Shown: positions 1-6,413 of the stretch, one piece after another | Layout of the letters: every line of letters starts with the position of its first letter | How positions within the stretch are numbered: the stretch's first letter is position 1 | Source: Candidatus Cloacimonadota bacterium | Lineage (GTDB): Bacteria > Cloacimonadota > Cloacimonadia > Cloacimonadales > Cloacimonadaceae | NCBI GenBank assembly: GCA_023228125.1 | Contig: JALOBT010000059.1 | Span: 1-12,525, forward strand | Direction of reading: 5' to 3' | Length of the DNA stretch: 12,525 bases | Position numbers and translations under genes: made by a program | Notes under the pieces: model-generated | What the model was told of the DNA's origin: nothing | Databases searched by the model: none | The model's input: the letters and a program-made list of their open reading frames with translations, nothing else

Positions 1-21
1 AAGATAGATCAGCGAGGCAGT

Positions 22-984
22 TTAAGCGGGGTCTTGCAGATTGAGCTTACGGCTCTTGAAGCCGTAACCCATCACATCATAGACATCGGTGACGATCATA
101 AATGCCTCGGGATCGATTTCTTTTACCAGGTCTGTGAGCAGAGGCACCTGGCGGCGGTTCAGCACGCAGAAGATCACGTTGATCTCTCTTTGATTGAAGC
201 CGCTCATGCCTTTGAGCAGGGTGAGGCCTCTTTGCAGCTCGTCAAAGATTACGCCTCTGATCTCATCCACATTATTTGAGATGATATACACACCTTTTAC
301 ATAGGGCAGACCTTCCGAGACCAGATTGGTGATACTGGAGGCGATAAAGAGATTGATATAGGCCCAGATCAGCAGTTTGGGATCCATCATGAAGATCGCC
401 ACCGCCAAAATGATGCCTGTTTCCACGATGTAATATCCGGTGCCGATGGAAAGATTGGCCTTTTGCTTGATCAAAGCCACGGGGATATCGGTGCCTCCAG
501 TGGAGCCGCGGAACCTGAAGATTAGCCCCAGCCCCAGCCCCAAAAGCACAGAGCCGGCAATGGCGGAAAGCATCATATCTTCGGGTGGGAACATTGCAAA
601 TATCTCTTGGCTATTTACTGTGAAAGTATGGGCCGCGAGATCCGGCAAGAGGCCGATTTTGTGCAATACGGGCATGCTCATCAGGTCTGTCATCACAGAG
701 CAAACCAGCATGCCATACACGGACTTGAGCCCAAAAGATTTACCAATAAAGATGAAACTAAGGACAAAGAGAGGGATATTGATCAGTATCATGCTCACGC
801 CATTGGGTATGCCAAAAAGCACACGAAAGATCTGGGATATACCTCCCACTCCTCCGGGGGCCATATTGTAAGGTAAGAGAAACCAGGAATAGCCTGCCGC
901 AAAAAATACCGAGGCAAATAAAATACCCAGATGGTTTATGATCTCTCTTTGAAGGTGCTGTTTGCGCGTAGGCTTCGGTGACAT
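22..984 (-). CDS. YitT family integral membrane protein (DUF161 repeats plus C-terminal DUF2179)
   Basis: This is a 320-residue polytopic inner-membrane protein of the YitT family, whose molecular role is not established. Hydrophobic segments lie near residues 19-37, 62-80, 87-105, 138-157, 184-200 and 204-222. The two halves each carry a glycine-rich signature, GGVGGIS at 44-50 and GSTGGTDI at 160-167, as expected for the duplicated family core. The soluble tail (about 229-307) matches the DUF2179 domain: a β-strand starting GVYIIS, then RGLTLLKGMSGF, and a final VTDVYDVMGYGF. The length is normal for the family. The ATG at 984 is preceded on the minus strand by AGGAG (991-995) six bases upstream, which settles the start. 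The gene is transcribed away from the nucleoside-kinase operon and its 3' end lies 21 bp from the window edge, so any downstream partner is not visible. Family assignment is secure; substrate and function are unknown. Confidence 0.93.
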   Translation of the reverse strand: MSPKPTRKQHLQREIINHLGILFASVFFAAGYSWFLLPYNMAPGGVGGISQIFRVLFGIPNGVSMILINIPLFVLSFIFIGKSFGLKSVYGMLVCSVMTDLMSMPVLHKIGLLPDLAAHTFTVNSQEIFAMFPPEDMMLSAIAGSVLLGLGLGLIFRFRGSTGGTDIPVALIKQKANLSIGTGYYIVETGIILAVAIFMMDPKLLIWAYINLFIASSITNLVSEGLPYVKGVYIISNNVDEIRGVIFDELQRGLTLLKGMSGFNQREINVIFCVLNRRQVPLLTDLVKEIDPEAFMIVTDVYDVMGYGFKSRKLNLQDPA

Positions 985-1113
985 TGTTTTCTCCTATTCT
1001 TCTTGACGTATTATGCTTAAAATAATAGTTTGTCTTGTGCAATCGGGCAGGGCAGATTTATTCAGCCTCATCTTGCCCGAAAATAATAGAGCAAACTCAT
1101 ATAAGGATATATA
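985..1113. promoter_or_regulatory. Divergent intergenic region between yitT-like gene and the mutL operon
   Basis: This 129-bp AT-rich region must hold the start signals for the minus-strand membrane protein and for the plus-strand operon. The Shine-Dalgarno sites are clear: AGGAG at 991-995 (minus) and AAGGA at 1103-1107 (plus), each six bases from its ATG. On the minus strand CATAAT (1010-1015) resembles a -10 box, but no good -35 lies 16-18 bp upstream of it. On the plus strand no -35/-10 pair with acceptable spacing stands out. The promoters are therefore inferred from gene arrangement, not read directly. Confidence 0.5.
1043..1080. repeat. 7-bp perfect inverted repeat (operator or leader hairpin)
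   Basis: TCGGGCA (1043-1049) and TGCCCGA (1074-1080) are perfect inverted copies. In a plus-strand transcript the stem extends inward by G·U, G-C and G·U pairs to 1052/1071, leaving an 18-base loop. No T-run follows on either strand, so it does not look like an intrinsic terminator. It sits 34 bp before the start of the nucleoside kinase gene, in the only non-coding region upstream of the operon. It could be a regulator-binding site or a leader hairpin; which is not decidable from the sequence. Confidence 0.45.
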
Positions 1114-2775
1114 ATGAAAATCGATATTAGATTAGACGGACATAAACACAGTCTTATCGACTTGACCAAATCGCAGCCGATCTGCCAAATATTGAAGGGC
1201 ACTACGATCGACCGGGACCAGATACTGAGCTATAAAATTAACCATACAGATTATGTCAATGAAGATTATCTGCTAAGCAGCGACACCCTGGTGAATTGCA
1301 TCACCGTCAGACATCCTGAGGGCTACCGGATTTACCAGGACACAGCCCTGTTTATCCTGGCCAAAGCTCTGCACACCATGCTGGGGGATACTCCTTCCCT
1401 GGTAGCGGAGCATTCCATAGGTGATGGAGTATTTTGCGAAGTCTTCAATACAGAGAAATTCAGCGAGGAAGACTGTTCGCGACTCACCAAGCAGATGCAG
1501 CAGATCATCCAAAACGATCTGCCTATAGACAGGATGGAAGTCAAGACTTCAGAGGCCATTGATATCTTCAACTCCATGCGGCGCAAGGATATCTTGAGAA
1601 ACATCAAATCCAATTATAGTGAGACCGTGCCCATCTACCGCTGTGGCAAATACTACGATTTCTTCATCAGGCCTTTGGCAGACCGCACCAGTTTCATCAC
1701 TGAATTTGATATCATATACGAAGCTCCGGGCTTTATCCTGAGATTTCCCTCAGGGCCCCAGATGAAGATTGCCAGCCCCTTTTCCCTGCCCAAAAAAGTA
1801 TTTGCCATGCATCAGGAACACGATAAATGGCTGGATATCCTGAGAGTGCATAATATCTCTGATATCAATCGGCTCCTCGCCACCTATGCCATCTCACAAT
1901 TCATCCTGGTGGAAGAAGCCCTGCACGAAAAGAAGATCGCAGAAATCGCTGCGGATATAGTGAAACACCAGGATGTCAAGATCATCCTCATCGCCGGTCC
2001 CTCATCCTCTGGCAAGACCACTTTTGCGAAACGGCTGAGTGTGCAATTGCAAGCCAGCAAAGCCAAACCAATCGTAATCGGCATGGACGACTATTTCCTG
2101 AATCGGGATCGGACGCCCCGCAAGATAGATGGGGATTACGATTTTGAATCCATCTATTCCATAGACCTGGATTACCTCAATCTCCAGCTCAGACAGCTTT
2201 TGGCAGGCGAACAGATTGAGCTGCCCCATTATGATTTTACCAGGGGACTAAGGCGTCGCAGCATGCAATTTGTGAAGATGGAAGAAGATAATATCATCAT
2301 CATGGAAGGGATTCACGGCCTCAATGAAGAGCTCACCGCCACGATTCCGGAAAACCGCAAAACCCGCATCTACATCTCGGCACTCAATCAGCTTAATATA
2401 GACAATCATAATCGTATTCCCACCACGGATTGCCGGCTCCTCAGGCGCATCGTTCGGGATCATCGCTACCGGGGCTATTCTGCGGAAGAGACCATGGTTC
2501 GCTGGCCCTATGTGCGAGAAGGCGAAGAGCAAAACATCTTCCCCTTTCAGGAAAATGCGGATTATATGTTCAACAGCAGCTTGACCTACGAACTGGGGGT
2601 GCTCAAAAAGCATGTCTGGAAGATCTTGCACCACGTTCCCAGCAGCTCTTCGGCCTATATGGAGTCCCGCCGGCTCCTGCGCTTGCTCTCTCATTGTGAT
2701 GATATCGATGATGCGCAAGTGCCCTACAATTCCATCATCCGTGAATTTACAAACGGCTCTATCTTCAGGTATTAA
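1114..2775 (+). CDS. Nucleoside kinase with TGS-like and ThrRS-like N-terminal domains (uridine kinase/phosphoribulokinase superfamily)
   Basis: This 553-residue cytoplasmic protein has three parts. Residues 1-66 resemble a TGS domain. Residues about 70-215 resemble the second additional domain of threonyl-tRNA synthetase, with EHSIGDGVFCEV at 99-110 the clearest stretch. Residues about 285-510 form a uridine kinase-like P-loop kinase. There, Walker A is GPSSSGKT (295-302), DDYFLNRDRTPR (325-336) is the substrate-side signature, DYDFES (341-346) and LPHYDFTRG (370-378) follow, and EGIHGLN (398-404) ends the core. Such TGS/kinase proteins are usually annotated as uridine kinase-related; the actual nucleoside is not predictable. 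The ThrRS-like module lacks the metal-binding histidine pattern of true editing domains (DTALFILAKAL at 76-86). The ATG has AAGGA six bases upstream. It is the first gene of the co-directional cluster, five bases ahead of mutL. Confidence 0.88.
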   Translation: MKIDIRLDGHKHSLIDLTKSQPICQILKGTTIDRDQILSYKINHTDYVNEDYLLSSDTLVNCITVRHPEGYRIYQDTALFILAKALHTMLGDTPSLVAEHSIGDGVFCEVFNTEKFSEEDCSRLTKQMQQIIQNDLPIDRMEVKTSEAIDIFNSMRRKDILRNIKSNYSETVPIYRCGKYYDFFIRPLADRTSFITEFDIIYEAPGFILRFPSGPQMKIASPFSLPKKVFAMHQEHDKWLDILRVHNISDINRLLATYAISQFILVEEALHEKKIAEIAADIVKHQDVKIILIAGPSSSGKTTFAKRLSVQLQASKAKPIVIGMDDYFLNRDRTPRKIDGDYDFESIYSIDLDYLNLQLRQLLAGEQIELPHYDFTRGLRRRSMQFVKMEEDNIIIMEGIHGLNEELTATIPENRKTRIYISALNQLNIDNHNRIPTTDCRLLRRIVRDHRYRGYSAEETMVRWPYVREGEEQNIFPFQENADYMFNSSLTYELGVLKKHVWKILHHVPSSSSAYMESRRLLRLLSHCDDIDDAQVPYNSIIREFTNGSIFRY

Positions 2776-2780
2776 AGCAG

Positions 2781-4673
2781 ATGGCAAAGATTAATATACT
2801 TTCCGAAGATGTACGCAACAAAATCGCTGCCGGAGAGGTGATCGAACGGCCGGCCTCTGTGGTGAAAGAACTGGTGGAAAATAGCATTGATGCAGGCGCA
2901 GACTTCATCACAGTAGTAGTGGAAAAAGGTGGGAAAGACCTGATCCAGGTGATCGACAACGGGGATGGTATGGAGCCGGATGATGCCATGCTGGCTCTGG
3001 AAAGCCACGCCACCAGCAAGATTCGCAATGTGGACGACATCATCCATATCAGTTCTCTGGGCTTTCGGGGCGAGGCTTTGCCCTCCATCGCTTCAATCTC
3101 AAACTTTACCCTGCTCACCCGCAGCCGCAATCTGGAAACTTCAGTGCGCATCGATATGATCGATGGCAAGCTGAAAGACGTGCAAAAAGCCTCTTCCAAT
3201 CCCGGAACCACCATCTGGGTGCGCGGGCTCTTCAAAGGCCTGCCGGCTCGCCGTAAGTTCTTGCGCACGGATCAGGTAGAGCTCAGGCACATCCTCAAAT
3301 ACTTTCATTATCAGGCCATTCTCTATCCCGAAATCAGCTTCAAACTGATCGCCGATGGCAAAGAAAGGCTGAATTATATCGCCAGTGAAGATCGCGCTCA
3401 GCGCATGAGTGAAATCTTTGGCTCAGGCTTCTTTTCGGATGACATCATTGCGATCTCCGGAGCCTCTGGAGAATACTCCGTGAGCGGCTACATCTTCGGT
3501 CTGGAAGAGCGAGGCGACCAACTGATCGATGCGCAATATACCTTTATTAATGGCAGATTTATCAACGATAAAACCGTAAAGCACAGCATCAAAAGTGCCT
3601 ATCAACCCTTTATTCTGAAGACCAGAGCCTGGATGAAAGGCAGCACGCCGCCCTATATTCTCTTTATCGAAGTGCCTTCCACCCAGATCGATGTCAACGT
3701 TTCTCCCACCAAAAATGAAGTGCGCTTTCGCGAAAGTCAGAAAGTGCATTCCATGATCTTTGAGAGCCTGTCCCGGGCTTTGAAACGCTATGAAGATGAG
3801 AAATTTGCCTCTGCCCGCTCGAAATTCCTGAGCCCTCCCAGTTCCTCGCGCCCCAGCTCTCTGGAGCGGGATATCTTTGTGCAAAAGGCGGAAGTTCCCC
3901 GCTATGCTGAATATAAGAAAGAGCATGCTAATCTCTTTCAGGATGATCTTTTCCGCAGCCCGGAAGAAGAGGCACCCCGAGCTATTCCCATCGTGAATCC
4001 GCATCTGTCTGAAAGTGAGGATCAGCTTGAAATCCTGCCTGATCTGCCCAATGACAGTGTGCCATATAAATTGCTCTTCCAAAACGAAGAGGAATACATC
4101 AATCCCTGGCAATTGCACAGTACTTATATCTTTGTGCAGGTGGAGGATGGACTGGTAATCATCGACCAACACGCGGCCCATGAACGCATCCTCTATGAGA
4201 AGCTGATCCATCGCACCAGCGGCGCGCCAGCTACCCGTCAAAAGCTGATCATCCCCCTGGTGATCGATATTCCACCCTATATCGCCAGCGAGATCAAAGA
4301 CTTGATGGATGAAAATTGGGAGATCTTCGAAAAGATCGGCTTTATGCTGAAGAAATTCAGCGGAGATTCCATAGTTATCGAGGAAATTCCGGCCGAACTG
4401 GGTGATTTTCAGGGCGGTAAAGTCTTTATCGATATCCTCAAGCAATTGGAGACTGAGATGCAGGTGAGTTCTGACTTTAGGGATTCGCTGGCAAAATCCA
4501 TCTCCTGCAAAGCCGCCATCAAGGCGAATACGAAGCTGACGCGCAAAGAGATGCTGGCTCTGATCAACAATCTTTTTGCCTGCCGGGTGCCTTATTTCTG
4601 CCCTCATGGCCGTCCGTTGATCGTTAAGATGAGCCTGCTGGATTTTGAGAAGAAATTTAAAAGAGTATTATGA
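2781..4673 (+). CDS. mutL: DNA mismatch repair protein MutL, endonuclease type
   Basis: MutL couples mismatch recognition by MutS to strand incision. The 630-residue protein has the GHKL ATPase head (about 1-335): AAGEVIERPASVVKELVENS (16-35), DNGDGM (59-64), ATSK (77-80) and GFRGEAL (94-100). An acidic, proline-rich linker (about 340-430) leads to the C-terminal dimerization domain. The latter carries the metal-dependent endonuclease motif DQHAAHERILYE (462-473), SCKAAIKAN (575-583) and CPHGRP (607-612), which mark MutL proteins of bacteria lacking MutH. QKLIIP (487-492) fits the β-clamp contact QxxxΦP known from Bacillus MutL, and the linker also has QDDLF (387-391), a clamp-motif look-alike. 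The length matches Bacillus MutL. It starts five bases after the kinase stop, with AGG at 2767-2769 a modest ribosome site, and its stop overlaps the miaA start as ATGA, suggesting coupled translation. Confidence 0.97.
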   Translation: MAKINILSEDVRNKIAAGEVIERPASVVKELVENSIDAGADFITVVVEKGGKDLIQVIDNGDGMEPDDAMLALESHATSKIRNVDDIIHISSLGFRGEALPSIASISNFTLLTRSRNLETSVRIDMIDGKLKDVQKASSNPGTTIWVRGLFKGLPARRKFLRTDQVELRHILKYFHYQAILYPEISFKLIADGKERLNYIASEDRAQRMSEIFGSGFFSDDIIAISGASGEYSVSGYIFGLEERGDQLIDAQYTFINGRFINDKTVKHSIKSAYQPFILKTRAWMKGSTPPYILFIEVPSTQIDVNVSPTKNEVRFRESQKVHSMIFESLSRALKRYEDEKFASARSKFLSPPSSSRPSSLERDIFVQKAEVPRYAEYKKEHANLFQDDLFRSPEEEAPRAIPIVNPHLSESEDQLEILPDLPNDSVPYKLLFQNEEEYINPWQLHSTYIFVQVEDGLVIIDQHAAHERILYEKLIHRTSGAPATRQKLIIPLVIDIPPYIASEIKDLMDENWEIFEKIGFMLKKFSGDSIVIEEIPAELGDFQGGKVFIDILKQLETEMQVSSDFRDSLAKSISCKAAIKANTKLTRKEMLALINNLFACRVPYFCPHGRPLIVKMSLLDFEKKFKRVL

Positions 4674-5569
4674 TCATCACCATCCAGGGGCCTACTGCAG
4701 CCGGTAAATCACAGGTAGCCCTCCAGTTAGCCCAGGCTCTAAATACCGATATCATCAATTGCGATTCGCGGCAGATCTATAAATATATGGATATCGGCAC
4801 GGCCAAAGCCACCGCCGCAGAAAGGCAGGCTATCACTCACCATTTGATCGATATCATCACTCCAGAGCAGAGCTACAATGCCGGTCTCTTTGCCCAGGAT
4901 GCCCACGGAATTATCCAAGCTCTGAAGGCCCAGGGCAAAATCCCCATCATCTGCGGTGGCACGGGTTTATATGTAAAAGTCCTCTTGGAAGGGCTATTTG
5001 AACATCCTCCCCTAAGGCCCGGACTGAGAGAAGAATTGCAAAAGGAAATGGCCGAAATGGGCAGCGAACACATGTATCAGCTTCTTAGTGAGATAGACCC
5101 CGCTTTTGCCCAGAAGGTGAGTCCCAAAGATCCTCAACGCATCCTGCGGGGCCTGGAGGTGTACCGGGCTACCGGCCAGAGTATGTCGCAGCATTGGACT
5201 CAGCAAAAACGAGAGCCTCGCTACAAGGCTTATCAGATTTTGATCAATCCTCCGCGGGTGCTGCTGTATGAGAAAATAAATTCCCGGCTGGAAGCTATGC
5301 TCAAGGATGGCCTCATCAGCGAGATAGAAGGGCTCATGCAGCGTGGATATAGCTGGACAGACCCCGGCCTGAACAGTTTGGGTTACAAAGAGTTTAAAGC
5401 CTATTTTGACGGCGCTGCATCCTTGGCGGAAGCTGGCGAAAAAGCCGCACAGCATCACCGCAATTATGCCAAAAGACAGCTTACCTGGTATCGCAAACTT
5501 AAATTTGATTTGACAATAGAGCCACAAAGCTTTAACTTATCACAAGTAATCAGATCTTTTAAAACCTGA
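4670..5569 (+). CDS. miaA: tRNA dimethylallyltransferase MiaA
   Basis: MiaA transfers a dimethylallyl group from dimethylallyl diphosphate to N6 of A37 in tRNAs reading UNN codons. The 299-residue length is normal. The P-loop GPTAAGKS is at 7-14 and the adjacent DSRQIYKYMDIGTAK at 32-46 corresponds to the catalytic and A37-contact strand of the family. HHLIDI (57-62), GGTGLYVK (96-103) and the C-terminal NSLGYKEF (235-242) and KRQLTWYRKLKFD (268-280) complete the signature set. In DSRQIYKYM the usual DSMQVYRGM consensus is slightly altered but the Asp, Ser and Gln remain. The start overlaps the mutL stop by four bases (ATGA), so translation is probably coupled; the site upstream (AAGAG, 4661-4665) is weak. 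mutL-miaA adjacency is common in bacteria. Confidence 0.97.
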   Translation: MIITIQGPTAAGKSQVALQLAQALNTDIINCDSRQIYKYMDIGTAKATAAERQAITHHLIDIITPEQSYNAGLFAQDAHGIIQALKAQGKIPIICGGTGLYVKVLLEGLFEHPPLRPGLREELQKEMAEMGSEHMYQLLSEIDPAFAQKVSPKDPQRILRGLEVYRATGQSMSQHWTQQKREPRYKAYQILINPPRVLLYEKINSRLEAMLKDGLISEIEGLMQRGYSWTDPGLNSLGYKEFKAYFDGAASLAEAGEKAAQHHRNYAKRQLTWYRKLKFDLTIEPQSFNLSQVIRSFKT

Positions 5570-5583
5570 TAGTTGAAATAGCA

Positions 5584-5597
5584 AGGGGAGAGATGTG
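5584..5597 (+). promoter_or_regulatory. Ribosome binding site and GTG start of the parvulin gene
   Basis: AGGGGAG (5584-5590) stands four bases before a GTG start at 5595. The frame has an in-frame TGA at 5574-5576 and no ATG or TTG between, so GTG is the only start that includes the conserved N-terminus. An out-of-frame ATG at 5593 overlaps the GTG (ATGTG) and would make a four-codon peptide ending in TAG at 5605-5607. It lies only two bases from the ribosome site and is an unlikely start. Confidence 0.7.
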
Positions 5598-6413
5598 CAA
5601 ATCATAGCAAAAGTAGTAAGCCACGAGATCTCACGCAAGGATTTAGAGCGTGAACTGGCCTGCGGTGGCACAGAAGAGCAGGCTTTGAAACGCCTTATAG
5701 ACCGGTGTTTGCTTTTGGAAAAGGCGGATCAGCTTGCCTTCAGCGTCTCTGACGATGAATTTGAAATAGCTTTGATGCAGCTTTTGGATGAAGACGAACC
5801 CTTTGGCTTGCCGACAGGCCTCTTGCAGGATATGGATGCTCAGGAAATGGAAACTCTGATCCGGCGCAACATCATCATCCGCAAATATGTAGCCAACTTG
5901 TATCCCGCCAATAAGACCATCTCAGAGGCAGAGCTCAAAGAATTGTATCAAGAGCAGATCGAAAGCTTTCGCTGTGAAGAGATGGTGCGCTGCTCCCACA
6001 TCCTGATCAAGGGCGAAGATGCCCTTAAGAGACTGACCGCAATTCGTGCACAAATTCACAGTGCAGAAGATTTTATAGACTTATGTGCCAGCTATAGCGA
6101 GTGTCCCAGCCATAAATGCTGTGGAGACCTGGGCTATTTTGCTCGCGGCAAGCTCTTTACCGAGATCGATGAAGTAGCTTTCTCCCTCCAGCCTGGTGAG
6201 ATTAGTATGCCATTTGAGAGTTCTGAGGGTGCGCACATCCTCATGCTTACCGACCGCAGGTGCAAATGCCTTATCCCTTTCGAAGATATCAAGGAAAGCC
6301 TGGACGCTGATCTACAGCAGATGGAGCGGGAGTATTTCCTGAAACGCCATCTGGCAGAGCTTTACAAGGAGTTTTACAGCCAGATTCTGATCTTCGACGA
6401 TGCGCTCAAATAG
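5595..6413 (+). CDS. Parvulin-type peptidylprolyl isomerase (PpiC/SurA/NifM-like), no signal peptide
   Basis: This 272-residue protein has a helical, acidic N-terminal part (1-125) and a parvulin domain at about 130-219. The domain starts at CSHILI (133-138), continues through SECPSHKCCGDLGYFARG (168-185) and AFSLQPGEIS (195-204), and ends GAHILML (212-218). By alignment to Pin1 from memory, His135, Cys170 and His214 fall on the active-site histidines and cysteine, while the Pin1 serine position is Glu211. Unlike SurA, PrsA and PpiD it has neither signal peptide nor membrane anchor, which points to the cytoplasm and a NifM-like layout. It has ten cysteines (23, 38, 127, 133, 164, 170, 175, 176, 223, 225), many inside the parvulin domain. 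It starts with GTG 25 bases after miaA and overlaps aroC by 14 bases. Client proteins are unknown; the gene context offers only the downstream aromatic enzymes as a guess. Confidence 0.85.
   Translation: MQIIAKVVSHEISRKDLERELACGGTEEQALKRLIDRCLLLEKADQLAFSVSDDEFEIALMQLLDEDEPFGLPTGLLQDMDAQEMETLIRRNIIIRKYVANLYPANKTISEAELKELYQEQIESFRCEEMVRCSHILIKGEDALKRLTAIRAQIHSAEDFIDLCASYSECPSHKCCGDLGYFARGKLFTEIDEVAFSLQPGEISMPFESSEGAHILMLTDRRCKCLIPFEDIKESLDADLQQMEREYFLKRHLAELYKEFYSQILIFDDALK

Noticed and set aside
1010..1042. Promoter for the YitT-like gene (TTGCAC with CATAAT, minus strand)
   Set aside because: The spacer would be 21 bp, too long for a sigma70 promoter, and no better -35 sits at 16-18 bp.
3423..4607. 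Long minus-strand frames opposite mutL, sppA and other genes
   Set aside because: They lie opposite genes with clear motifs, show no recognisable domains and have no credible start context; they are frame shadows.
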